Source: Bagarius yarrelli
Taxonomy: Eukaryota; Chordata; Actinopteri; Siluriformes; Sisoridae
DNA: 64,000 bases
Reading direction: 5' to 3'
NCBI GenBank assembly: GCA_005784505.1
Contig: VCAZ01000012.1
Location: 4,779,011 to 4,843,010, forward strand
Under the pieces are notes generated by a model. The model did not search any database, was not told the DNA's origin, and saw only the letters and a list, made by a program, of their open reading frames with translations. How positions within the stretch are numbered: position 1 is the stretch's first letter; the number at the start of each line of letters is the position of its first letter. Positions 50,345-63,652 of this stretch are shown here, piece by piece. The position numbers and the translations under genes were made by a program.

Positions 50345-51412
50345 TGTTTATTATGCTGAAATGATTTTGTCCTTTAGAAAGTTTTTCATAAAATATTCTT
50401 TAAAATGATCAGTATTCAGCTTTACAATGAAGTACTTGAAAGGAAAACCATCATCAGTAACAATATGCATGTACCATCATAAAACCTTTACCAGGTTCTG
50501 AGGCCTGATAAAAGGAATGTTAAAATACACAAAGTAAAAGCTCTGTCCTGAAACAAAAATAAACCAAAGCAAAAAAGCAACATGTCAGTTCCTTCTTTTT
50601 CTCTGGTGGTTATTAGACTTTACTGAGACACAAAGCACCTCTCCACTGCCACAAGCACATGCCTAAGCCTACTAAACCTGTTACAAGGGCACCTGTCAGT
50701 TTCATTCATGTCCTGTCCTAAATGAGCATGGACTCACATTCTGGCTAATCCTGGTGTGTATCCATCATTAACCAAATTAAAAAAACATCTCTAAGGTAGA
50801 AGCCAGCAAAATACTCTTTGGAAGTCAACATAACACAAAAGCCTCAAAAACAGGAAATAACTTAAGAACTAAAAAACTGCTATAAGAACGGCTAGGTCAG
50901 GTCATATGATGAATAACATTCCTTTAAGAACAGATCAGAAAGACTCCTGCAGACTATTAAACTAGTTCTACAGTACATGCACACCCACATACACACACAT
51001 AGAATTCTGATAGCTCATAGCACATCATCAGTTTGAAATACATGAAGTAACAGGTCTCTGCTTAGACAACACACAAAGTGTCCAAGAAGAAATGAGGATC
51101 TGAGCGTAAATCCAGGACAAACTTATCCACGATCTTATACGTGAACTGTCGGGCTTTAATAGCTGCAGGGTCAGGTTAGATGAAGTGATTCGTTTCAGGT
51201 GCACTGGTTAGTTTTCCAGACTGAACAGTAAAGTGACAGTATATCGGATGTTCGAGAGGAACTCCGGCACAGAACTTGCAGTGCAATAGTGTTAGATGTT
51301 TGTTTTAAGTCATGGGGTAAAAGGGTCTTGTCTTAGACATCATCAGCTGCCTACAATACAGAGATCATTCCTTGGTCCAACTGGTAAAGATTCCACAGTG
51401 TTTGTTTTTCTT

Positions 51413-51450
<38 letters not shown>

Positions 51451-51486
51451 ACAGAGCTTGGATGACTTAAAGACGTACAAACACTC
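50345..51486 (-). other. Probable ARL3 3' untranslated region
   Basis: Lies downstream of the ARL3 stop (TAG read at 51489-51487). A minus-strand AATAAA occurs near 50347-50352. A poly-T run of about 34 on the plus strand (51413-51446) would be poly-A in the transcript. The extent is inferred. Confidence 0.45.
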
Positions 51487-54400
51487 CTACTTCTTCTTTG
51501 CTGTGACATTCTTGCACACCCAATTCAGCCATCCTAAATGAAAAGAAAGAAATCATGCAGAAACAACTGTGTAGGTGTTTTTAATAAGGACACATTTCTA
51601 AAGCTTGGAAACAGGAGTGCCGATTTACAAAATACAGCCATTTTTGTTATTGTACCTGGACTCCCTCGCCTGTGAGAGCAGAGCAGGACTGGATCTGCCA
51701 TATGCGATCTCGAATGGTGTGCAGATTTAGACCTTCGGCAATCTCTGAAGCTGGAGCAGCGGTGAGCAAGTCCTGCTTATTTGCAAAGATAAGTACAGGA
51801 ACACCGCTGGTTTTCCGCACCAGCAACTCGGCTAGCTCCTGTAAATAAAACCCCACAAAACACATACACGGGATGTTTCTTTTTTATATTATTCCATGGG
51901 GAGACAAGGGCCGGAGGAGGGCAATGAGAAGGGACAGGTTAACACGCGGCGGGTCCGCAGCCAGCGAGAACGCGGCGAGCGCGGGAACGAAGAACCCCAC
52001 GCAGATAAACAGAGCACACAGACTGGGAGGCGGGGGGAGATGAGCGAGGCCAGAGGGGCTAACACGACCGCACAGCACGACAGCGCGCACTACACGCAAC
52101 ACCCACTACGCACACCACAGGCAGCACACACCACCACACGGCACACTACACACGCACACACACACGGACGCCACACACACACGCAGAACACACAAGGAAC
52201 ACAACACGCACACAGCCACAACACGCACTATCGACCGCACCACTCAGCACGCACTACAGCTAAATCGCACACACCACGAACAACACACGCACACTACACA
52301 CTCAACAACACACACACGCACAAAACACTGCATCACACACTTCACCCCACACACGCACACACGCACACACACAAGAACACAAACACGCACACACAGACAG
52401 CACCAACACACACCTGCTGCGCGCACACACACACTACACTCTCGCACACATACAGCACGCGCCGCACCACACACACACTCTTCACACACACACAATCTCT
52501 CACACCCACACACGCCGCTCACCACCACCCAACTCTCTCCACCACACACACACACCCCACTCTATTCACAAACGACCACGACCTCCGCGCGCACACACAA
52601 AGCAGAACACACACGCGCGCGCGCGCAAGCAGCACACACGATCTCGCTCACACACCTACACTCACTCCTCGACGCGCGCAAGTGCGAACACACACACACC
52701 GCTCTCGCTCGCGTGCACAGCGACACCCCCACACAGCGCCCTCTGCTCTCAGCACACACACATCGACCAGCACACCACGCGCGCGACGAAAGCAACACAG
52801 CACACACGACAGCGCGCTCGCACACACACACACACCACAGCACACACACGCCACGACGAAACACACCACACCGCGCACACACACACACGACACACACGTC
52901 GACGGCGATACAAAATACACACACCACACGAGACGCACAACACACATCATCACACGCGCGCACACATGAACACCACACGAGCACACACACACACCCACAC
53001 TTACGCTCCGTATCCACCACACAACACACACACGAAACAAGGCAAAAACACACACACACCACACCACACACAGAACACACACACACGGCTGCGACACACA
53101 CACACACACGCGTCGGCACACACACACACACGCGTAGCGAACAGCATCACCAAATTCGCGCGCACCACACGATCTCAGCGCGCGCACACATCACAGCGCA
53201 CACACACACAACACAGCACGCGCGCACAGCACACACAAACACCACACGCGCGCGCACACACACACACGCGCGCGCACACACAAACATCACAATAATACAG
53301 CGCGCCCGCGCCACAAACACCACACGAGCGCGCGCACAGCACGAACACACGCGCGTCGCGGCGCACACACTGACACCGCGCGCTGCGCGCACGACTAAAC
53401 GACAACACAAATCACGCCGACTGCGACGCGCCACACACACGACAAAGACACACGAGACGCGCGAGCAACACACACACACGACACCACACACACAGGCACG
53501 ACACACACACACCACGCGGCGCACACCCAACTACATACACACGGCGGCGGACAACACACAACTACGCGCGCACACACACACACACACGCGCACACACACA
53601 CACTCATCGCGCGCGGCGCACACAACACACAGCACGAGCACACACACTCGCACACTACCACACACACACACAGCGACACTACACACGCTACAGCGACAAA
53701 CACACACACGCAAACATATCACACACGACACGAGCGCGGCGACCACACACACACACGCGCGCAGCACACACACACACACGCCGCGCACACACAACACACC
53801 CAAACACACGCGCGCGCAAACACACAATACACACACGCCACACATCACACCTCACGACACACACGTCACTACACACACACAACACACAACACACACTCGC
53901 TTGCACACCACAACAGCACAATCACAAACAGCGCGACACACAGCCACAACACAAGCTCGCGGCACAGCCACACACGCTCGCCGCACACACAGCAAACAGC
54001 GCGCTTCTAACTTACACCACGACACTGCCGCGCACACCAACACCATCTCTTCTCCACACACCACAGCTAATCTCTCGAAAGCAGACACGCGCTCTAACAC
54101 ACACACACGTCTCGCTCACACACACACACTATAGCGACACACCCCACACACAAACACGCGAGCACCAACAAACACACTGCTCGTCCAGCACAACCACACA
54201 CTCTCTCACACACACACACACACTCTGCACTACACCACAAACACATCTCTCACACCACTACGACAAATCATCGACTCGACACCACACCACACCCGACTCT
54301 ACTCTCACCACACACAACACGGCGCTCTCTACACACACACGTACACACACTCTCCTCACAACATCACAAACACCTCTCCACACACACACACTCGCTCACA

Positions 54401-57400
54401 CACACAACCACACACTCTCTACGCACACCACACCACACACACGCACACGATCGCGCCACACACACACCCACACACACCACAGCACAAACACAACCATCAC
54501 ACACGCTCTCACAACACACACTGCTCTCCCACACCACACACTCTCGCACACACACACAAACACTCTCTCATCACACAAACAAACGTCCACACGCACACAA
54601 TCTTCACACCACACACACACACACAACACGCACACCAGACTATCTCACACACACACACACTCTCTCACACACACACATAGCCGCAACACACACCTACTCT
54701 CTCCAAAAATCACACAGAGACACCCACACACTCGCGCACAACACACAACACAGAAGCTTCTCACACAACCACACACACGCTCTCTACACACACCACACAA
54801 ACGAGACGCACAAAAACACAAAATAACACAGCACTCTCTCACACCCACAGCGCTTCAGAAACACACACACACACTACACGCTTGCTCACACACGCACACT
54901 CTATCAACACACACACACACGCTCTCACACACAACACATCGAACACACACACACACAAGTCGCAAACACACACACAAGCACAACAACAACAACACACAAA
55001 CACACCCACACTTGCTATCACACCAGCACACACACACACCACACACTATCACACACACAACACAAACACACAGCACTGCTAACACACTCGTAAAAACACA
55101 CCACACACAAAACACACACACAACACTCTATCAACACACACACACACAAACTCTATACCACACACACACACCACTACACCTTCTACACACACAACACACA
55201 CACACATCTGCACACACTGACTCTTCGCACAACCATCTCTCACACACACTCTCGCACACACGATCTCGCACATCACACTCTTCACACACATCTCACTCTC
55301 TACCCACCACACACATCGCCACACACACACACACTTCTCACACACACACACACACACAAACTCTCTCACAAACACACAAACAACACTCTCTCACACACAC
55401 AAACACACACTCTCTCACCACATCAATCTCTCACACACACACACACTCTCACACACACAAACACTCTCACACAGCACACACATGCTCACAGATACACACA
55501 CACACTCTCTCACACACCACACCGTACTCGCTCAACACACAAACACATCTCTCACACAACAAACACTCTCTACACCACACACCACACTCTCTCACACACA
55601 CAAACTCGCAACACACCACTCTCTCCACACACACTCTGTCACACACACACTCTCGACACACACTGTCTCACACAGCACATAGATCTCACACACACACTCT
55701 CTCACACACACACTTCACACTACACTCTCTCACACCACTCTGCACAATCCTCTCACATCACTCTCACACTCACTCTCTCACACACCCTCTCTTCACACAC
55801 ACACACCGTCCTCTTCACACACACACACACTCGCTCACACACCACTACACACTCTCTCACAACACACACAACACTACGATCACTACACACACACCACACT
55901 CGCTCACAGCAACACACACCCACGCTTCACACCACACACACCACTCTCCACAACCACAACACTCTCTCACAACAACACACACTCCTCTCACACACCAACA
56001 AACTCTCTCACACACACAACAGCGCGCGCACACACACACACTCTTCTCACACACTCACCCCACTCTCTATCACACCACACACGCCTTTCCCCCCCACACA
56101 ACACATCTCTCTCTCACACACGATACTTCTTACTCACACACAACACTCACACAACCACTCTCACACACACTCTTCACACACACTCTCCACCACCACACTC
56201 TCTAACACACACGCTCTCACACACACACTCTTCCCCCAACACCCCTCTCTCACACACACCACTCTCACACACACACTCTCGCACACACACACTCTCTCAC
56301 AACACCCTCTCTCCCACCCTTCTACACACACCTGCTCTCCATCACCTCTCTCCACCCACACCCGGCTCACACACACCATCTCTCACACACACACTCTTCT
56401 CCACACACACTCTCTCACACACACTCTCCCACACACACGTCCCCACACTCCTCTCAACACACTCTTCAAACACCTCTTCTCACCATCTTCTCACAACACT
56501 TCTCTCTACCCCTTTCACACACACACTCTCTCACCAACACCACTCTCTCCACAAACTCTTCACAACACTCTCTCACCACACACACTCTGCTCAACACACC
56601 TCGCTCACCACCCTCTCTCACACACACTCTCTCAAACAACACAATCTCTTCACAGACACACTCTCTCACACCCAACAAGGCTCACTACACACAGGCTCGT
56701 ACACACCCTCTCTGCAACAAAACTCACGCTTCTACCACCACTCTCGACACCCCCTCACCAACAACCTCTCACACACACCTCGTCCACACACAACACACAC
56801 ACTCTCACACACACCACACACCAGCACTCTACTCTCACAACACACACGACACACACTCTCTCACCACCCAACACACACTCTTCCCACACACCACACCCCC
56901 CCTCTCACACACACAACACTCTTCACACACACACAACACTCTCACACCACACACACACCCCTTCACACACACACACACCACTGCTCCACACACCCCACCC
57001 CTTCCACCACCGCACCCCTCTCTCCACACCCCCACACCTTCCACACACACTCATCCACAACCCTCTCCCCCCCTCTGTCCTCTCTTCACCCCTATCTCTC
57101 TCATCCCTTCTCTTAACACTCTCTCTCACACACCCTCTCGTCACAACCCTCGTATCACACACATCAATCTCTCACACACTACACTCTACACACTGTCTCT
57201 TCTCACACACTCTCTCTCCTCTACACACTACTGCCCACACACATCTCGCTCACACCACAACACACTCTCTCTCCACCCCACACACTTCTCTCACACACAA
57301 ACGACTCTCTCCACACAGCCACTACTCACCAACCCTCTCTCTCACCACCCCAACTATTTACACACCCACTTCCCCCCCCTTCACTCTCCCCAGCTTCCCT

Positions 57401-60400
57401 CTCACACACACTCCTCTCCAAAACACACTCTCTCTACTAACCGACACACTCTCTCACACACACTACTACTCTCAACACACTTCTCTCCACACACACTCCT
57501 CTCACAAACCACTCTCTCTCACACCCCACACTCTACATTCTCACACACTCCTCTCTCACACACACCTCTCTCTCTCACACACACTCTCTACTCTCACACA
57601 CAAACTCTCTCTCTCCCCACACACCACCACTCTTCTCCAAACACACTCTCTCTCACACACACATCTGCTCTCACACACACGCCTCACACACACACATTCG
57701 CACACACACAAACAACTCTCGACACACACTCTCTCACACACAACATGCCCACACAAATATCAATATGGTCACCTTCCTGTCCTAACCTCTTCCGATTGCA
57801 TGTTATGCGTAAATCTACAACAGAAAATCTCTATAACACATTATTTACGGTATTACGCAACAACACGAAGACATTAAAAAGAGTTAAGCATATGAATTCA
57901 AATCAGTTGGGTAACATGATGCCGCAGATAAAGTCACGAACTGGCTGTGCAACTTCTAGTGACTTTGAAATCTCAACAAGCAACACAGGACCTAAAATTG
58001 TACAAGCATATCAGTGTTTTCAAAGTCGTTTCTCCAGTATGGTTGATCTTTCTTTGGCCCCGATATCCCATACATCGCTTGAAACCTGGGATGCACACTC
58101 TTAATGTTGACGCCCTGGTGAAGAAAAACAAATAGAAAAGAAAATCAGGCCTATTTACCTAAACGAAAATGCTTATATGGCAGAATAGAACGAAAGGAGG
58201 AAATTGTTTCCTGTATTTTTGCACATAAACGCACCAAATTCCCTGCATATACCGCGTTCAATGGAGCTGACTACAGCTCTCTAGACCAGATTATTCCGAG
58301 TCATTTGCGAGAGCATTTACGCAAGAAAATATTTGTAAAATTGCATCCTACAATAGTACATACACCTCAATTGACGGCTTTATTATATAAAATATGGTTT
58401 CATATTTAAAAGAAGAATGTATTTGTAAAACCCAGTTAGTTTACATAAAAAATAAATTCATTAAAAAAAAGAAGATAATAAATTTCTTATGAAAGAACAT
58501 TTAATGCTGTGCAACAAGAAAAAGCAACAATCCTCAGACCTCCTAAGACACTTCCGTTTCCCCTACTTGCCACCAAAATGGTTCACTGGCACAGTCACTA
58601 ACATATTGCTTTATTTTAATAATATTATACAGGATTTATTTAGACAGTTAATAGAATTTTCTCTTATTTGATATCAAACTTACTATGTTTTTCTTATTAA
58701 ATGTATAGCCAAGTCTTTTTGTAATTAGGGTCCACATATTTATCTGTTATGAAATTATCCAGAGCGACCTACATTTATCTTATGTTTAAGGGCCTTGTTC
58801 AGGGGCAACGTGGTAATCCAATGGTGCGAAAATCAACCCCAATCTTCAATTAGCGGTCCAACACCTTACTTAATGCAATCATGAGTTCTGTTAAGCCTAA
58901 AATTAGGATATTTTTTATTTTTTAATATCTTACACAATATGAGGCAAAATCATCAGTGATCTTTTTGTACAGTACATCAAAAACTTTACAAAAACACTTT
59001 AAAAACTATTTATAAAGAGTCCCTATGACCCAGAATAAATGTCATCTTATTATTAGATGTTACAAATTTGTGTATAAGGTATATTATAGAGGCTCAGCCC
59101 GTGGCGGGTTCAATTAAATTGAAATTTTACATTACCGCTTAACATTTTGAAATGTACCTAGTGTGGACTCACCACGTTTACAGCATTGACAGACGCCCTT
59201 ATCCAGAGTGACTTACATTATCTCTTTTAACTGAGAAATTGGGGGTTAAAGGATTGCTTGTGTGGCTGCCCTATTAAAACACGCCTGAATTGTGATTAAA
59301 GAATTTTAGGGCAGGAAAAAAACCACAATTCATTAATTTGTATGGGTTTTTTTAGTTAAAGCCTGCACCTGTGTAGGGGTTATGTGACTGATGTCCTCAG
59401 AGGCCATGATTGAGTCTTGTCTTTCCTCCATGTCCAGTCCCAAAAGAAGAATGCGAACCCCGGGCTGGAGCACTTCCGCTTCCGAGAATTGATAATAAAC
59501 CCGAGTAGATGCAAACAAATGTTAATATTAAAGTTAAATTCCTAACCAACGAAAAAAGCAGGAAAATAAATATAAAATAACATTATGTCTTAAAAAAAAA
59601 AGATCCAAATTTTATTTTATTCATTTTTTTAAATGTCGGTTACATTCAGAATACTGGTGTTTTTTAACTCAAACTTTCTCCGGAACTTGGGCTTATTAAC
59701 AAAGAACTATCAGAGGAAAACGATAAGGGATTTCAGCATTCACTAAGTTTCGTTATTCCTTGCTGCCTAAAACAAACAACATCTTAAACAGCACCAAGTA
59801 AAACGTTCAACCAACTGTTTAGCCTGCATTCAGATTTAGCTTCCTTTTAATGCATTATAATATATATATCTAGATATACTCTATATATATATATATATAT
59901 ATTTACACCATATATATGGCATTCCAGGAGACACTACTTGAGTCAGACAAAGACACTAGTGTTAAGTTTGGGAGATAAAGCAGGCAACTGCGTTCAGTTT
60001 AGGATAAGAAATCGGATAGTGACTGTTAACAAACCCTAAAAACAGTGACGTTATCTCGATATATATATAGATATATATTATTATATACTAATAATAAAAC
60101 AGATCGACGCATCACCCTTTTCCGAATAGACCGCTAGTTGGTTAACGTTAGTTACACAATCCGTTAGCCGGCTATTTAGCTAGCGACCTAATTTTGTTAG
60201 GTTAGCTAGCCGGGCCCTTAGTGATATAACTTTAGTGTTTGTTCACGTGTTGTCGAATTAATCAGACTCTCTGAACGTTCGTGTGATTTGGTCCAATCTG
60301 TTAAAACTTAAGAATAAAGAATGGTCGTACCGGTGATGGTTTCTCTGAAGACGCCGAGGCGGGTTAAAGGGGAGGCCTGACGTCCGAGTTTAGTCGGTTT

Positions 60401-60470
60401 AGAGTACCGAGGAGATCCGGTGAAGATGGCGCGCATGGAGTGTGGGAGATAATCCACACATGCGTTCACC
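51487..60470 (-). CDS. arl3: ARL3, Arf-like small GTPase (six exons, sequence damaged)
   Basis: Exons found in transcript order: exon 1 with the start codon near 60335 (weak), exon 2 about 59501-59369 (RILLLGLD...ASEDISHITPTQ), exon 3 58114-58004, exon 4 57814-57773, exon 5 51838-51656 (VPVLIFANKQDLL, IAEGLNLHTIRDR, SCSALTGEGVQ), exon 6 51533-51487 (NWVCKNVTAKKK). The human protein has 182 aa. Compared with human exon lengths, exons 2-6 are short by about 11, 6, 9, 3 and 1 nt. The P-loop GLDNAGKTT reads GLDMEERQD as assembled, and exon 6 has an in-frame stop cured by one inserted base. ARL3 in its GTP form releases lipidated cargo from UNC119 and PDE6D in cilia. All exons keep good splice sites, so I read the damage as assembly error, not pseudogenisation. 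TRIM8-ARL3 convergence matches human 10q24. Confidence 0.85.
51893..52084. other. GC- and CpG-rich stretch bordering the A+C array
   Basis: Contains 'cacgcggcgggtccgcagcc' and several CGCG. It is unlike the intron on its other side and grades into the array. It may be real or a basecalling artefact. Confidence 0.4.
52085..57744. repeat. 5.7-kb (CA)n-based array in ARL3 intron 4
   Basis: The plus strand is almost entirely C and A, with other bases arranged in zones. From 52085 to about 54110 there are many CGCG and CACG units and little T. From about 54110 to 56090, CACACA alternates with CTCTC. From about 56090 to 57744, CTCTC and CCC increase. Long His/Thr-rich or Cys/Val-rich open frames on both strands are by-products of this composition and not genes. 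The array separates ARL3 exon 4 (57773) from exon 5 (51838). Confidence 0.9.
58740..58870 (-). repeat. SINE tail fragment
   Basis: It has 'ttatccagagcgacctacat' and 'ttaagggccttgttcagggg', matching the tail of the 5674 family in reverse orientation, within ARL3 intron 2. Confidence 0.55.
59175..59275 (-). repeat. SINE tail fragment
   Basis: It has 'gacagacgcccttatccaga' then 'gtgacttacattatctcttt', the same family, next to ARL3 exon 2. Confidence 0.55.
59860..60090. repeat. AT microsatellites in ARL3 intron 1
   Basis: Runs of TATATA occur near 59860-59902 and 60058-60080, in the first intron. Confidence 0.7.
60325..60470 (-). promoter_or_regulatory. ARL3 first exon and promoter region (tentative)
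   Basis: On the minus strand a GC-rich stretch ends in ACCATCACCG|gtacg. The expected first ARL3 exon ends at or just after the start ATG and then a GT donor; here the ATG itself appears corrupted. CpG density is higher than in the flanks. Confidence 0.35.
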
Positions 60471-61312
60471 GCACTTTATTACAAATCTTACTGATATCAT
60501 AGCTAAAGACTGCTGGGCATAAAGAGATCAGCAATCACAGACAAATCACCCGGCACTGTGACCCAACAATAACACCAGTCAAAATGACTCGATCACATTT
60601 TCTAATATTCTGATTGCTTGATCTGCTATTAAGCTGCTGATGGTTGAATATTACATTATTGTTCAACAAAAACACATAACTCTGCATATCTCGTGTCAAC
60701 CCAAATAGCGATCTCTGGTGTGTGTCATATTTGAAAATAAAAGTGAACTACAGACCCTCTCAAACAATTACCCTAGGTCCTTAGCACACTTTAAAATGTT
60801 TCTCTCTAGTTAAAACAAATCTGGACTATTTTATTTATGTAGCTAGTTATAGTATTTATTTTTAAAAGATTATATATAATCATAATCTGCCAAAATATCT
60901 AAAAAACCTGTAAAAGAACATACAAAGGATTAACACAAGAAAACATGATTTTTAACAGATTACAAAAATGATCCATTGCTACAGATGGAATTATTTAATT
61001 CCAAAATTCTTATAAAATGTACAAATAAGTCAATATCCTTACATTTCAAAGCTTACACTGAATTGTACATTCCCATATATCGCAAAAACAAAAGTCTGCT
61101 GTATGACAAACAATATTGAAAATAACCGGTTCGCGTTAAACAGTTTGCTTATGAACATTCACACAACGACTGAGTGGTCCACACCATTTTCTGAATATTC
61201 AAGATTCACACTCTGTCATCTGCAGTCCATGTGTATTGAAAACAATTTATAACATTATGATGTAAAAAACGTACTGAAAAAAATATCAAATGATACGTTC
61301 TGCTTTAGCGGC
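60471..61312 (-). other. Probable 3' UTR of the unidentified right-hand gene
   Basis: Lies after the stop at 61315-61313 of the gene to the right. Minus-strand AATAAA signals occur near 60829 and, very close to ARL3, near 60474. Nothing else is recognised. Confidence 0.35.
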
Positions 61313-63652
61313 TTAATGGGCGGTATTTCCTCCTTTCTTCTTCATCCTCTTATCAGAGCTTCTGGTTCTTCGTCTGACGTTATGATGGAAGAAAAATAGG
61401 TGGTTATTGCCAGGATAAACATTCTACACACATTTATTAACACATAAATTAAAACTCTCTATGTGTTATATTTACTCATACACATCCAACGTTCTGCAAT
61501 TGTCTCATAGTTGTTACTGCATTAAAGCCAGTTCCAAGAAAATCACAAAATTATGCCTTAAAACAATGCATCCTTGATTCTTGATCCATGTAAGCCCATA
61601 CATCAATTAAAGCATGACAACTTTGTGAATGTTCGACTATATGAAAGCCTTAGAGCTAGAAAGGGTGAGTCCCAGATGAAAGATAAAGAGCTGCTTTTTA
61701 CTGTAGATATGAGAAGACAGGAGAACCACAGCCCTAGCCTGCAAAAGAGAATCTATGACAGGGCTAAACTAGTATTATAATCTTTACTAGCTTTATAAAA
61801 ACCAGCTGTGGTACAAACTCACTGTCATAATATACTAATTAACTAGTACTGTCTACATCATTAGTATACCATGACAACAGATTTTAATAATATTTTTACA
61901 TTATTATGACCTAAAAGAAAACAGTTTTAAAATGCAACTATTGTCAACAAAATAAAAAGAGTTAAAGTACTGTTTACATTAAGTGATTCGTCCATGTTGA
62001 AAAGGTGGTGTCATAAAGAAAAACAATCAATTTCCGACTTTTTTTTTTTTTTTTTTTACCAAGATGTAAGAACGATTCCAGGTTGGAGCTTATAAACTGC
62101 GTGGTATTCAGATGAATAGTTTATGATCACATCTATTGATCTTTTTTAGCCTCAGAAACACATACCAGTCCTTATCCGTACAAAGCTAAGCTGTGCCCAA
62201 AAGTCAATAGGTTTATGGCACCTTGCTACACGGAAACTAATGACGTTAGCTCGTATAACTAATCAGATATGATCTGGTTATTTAGGCCTTATCTAATTTG
62301 TCGAAATGTTCTATTTACCCTCACATAAATGCACCTCAGCAAATCGGATATGAATTGTGAAATTTTGTGAATAATATTGCGCGACTGAATGGCACCAACG
62401 TGATGGCTCTATTGGGTTTACAATGTAATCAAAAAAGAGGAAAAGCAAGCTTGCAACGATGCGCAACAAAAGGCAGTGCTTATTATGTGCAGTATTTTTG
62501 TTGTAAGCAGTACTAAACTGCGATACGTGGATGAGAGCTCGGAGTCAACGACAGTGGAAAATGCTGGTCTTGTTACGAACAAGATCGCCTTCCTGTTCGA
62601 ATGAGATTGGAACTTTAATCTCATTGTGTGACCCTGCAAAACAATTTAATAAAGAGGACACTCACTCTGTAGATCTATACTGGTCAACAAGCATGATAAA
62701 GTAAATGATGTACTTCTGTGTGGGTGTGGAGACAAGCTCTGGTTTATGTGGATAGAAGAGACGAATGTATTTAGACTTGTCCAGTTTCATCTGAAATGTG
62801 TCCCTGACCACCACCTGAAGTGATTTTAACAATCGGATTCAGATCTGGCTTAAATGTGTTTCAGTGGGCATTTGCACTGGTCATTTTTTACGATTTATAG
62901 CTATCCCATCAGAAAAAAGCATGAAGTGACCACGTGAACAGATTAGACTGCGTATTAGTAGAGGAGAACATTGCCAAAAGACCAATGTTATAGACCAATT
63001 AAGTGCATTTATACTGTATGTAATGTGTTCGATCATTATCAGCTATAATAAATACAAACTGTAGCAGGACAGCTAGCAGATATATTTCTTTTATTATGAG
63101 TTTGATTTTAATCACCACACCTAAACTTTGGGGGCTACGATATTAACATATCAACACCTAAAACAGGGTCCACAGTGATGCAATTTTTTTGCCTACTAAA
63201 CTGTAAAAGATTATGCAATAAAAAGAACATTTTACACAGCCTTTATATTATGTTATACTGCTCGGCAACCCTGGACCAAGCAAATGTTATTCTACGCTTG
63301 AGGTGATTGATTCTTTGCTGAATGTCTATAAATTTAGTTCGATACATGTCAGTATTGAACCTGAATTCAGAACTTATATATATAAAAAAGTATATAAGCC
63401 AGACCCGACTGTACAGCTGTATAGCGAATATTTAATTGATCTAGAATCACACAGCATTGTGTGCAAGCATACTGGTTATGCAGTATACATTATGTGCAAC
63501 AAATCATCAATAAAATGGTCACTTTCAAATAAAACATCCAGACCTGGATCAAAACTTAACTTACCAACTAGGTGTAATCCACTAACAGTCACTGGCCGGT
63601 TCCTGTTCAAGCGAAGTGTCACGGGTGCCATCATCAAACTCTCCCAGCTTAC
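61313..63652 (-). CDS. Unidentified gene, C-terminal exons
   Basis: Two exons join in frame: 62814-62666 and 61373-61313, with acceptor cttcag, donor gtgagt and acceptor cgtcag. They encode VVVRDTFQMKLDKSKYIRLF, then YPHKPELVSTPTQKYIIYFI and MLVDQYRSTERR, ending in a basic tail KRMKKKGGNTAH. A third likely exon is 63652-63565 (VSWESLMMAPVTLRLNRNRP), with strong acceptor tttcag and donor gtaagt. Its phase does not match the next exon directly, so another exon may lie between, or its frame may be wrong. I do not recognise the family. The neighbours expected from human synteny, such as SFXN2, do not match. The 5' end lies beyond the window. Confidence 0.55.

Noticed and set aside
51896..56205. 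Very long His/Thr-rich open frames on the plus strand (up to 473 aa) and Cys/Val-rich frames on the minus strand
   Set aside because: They follow from the A+C repeat, which rarely makes stop codons. There are no domains, splice sites or sensible composition.
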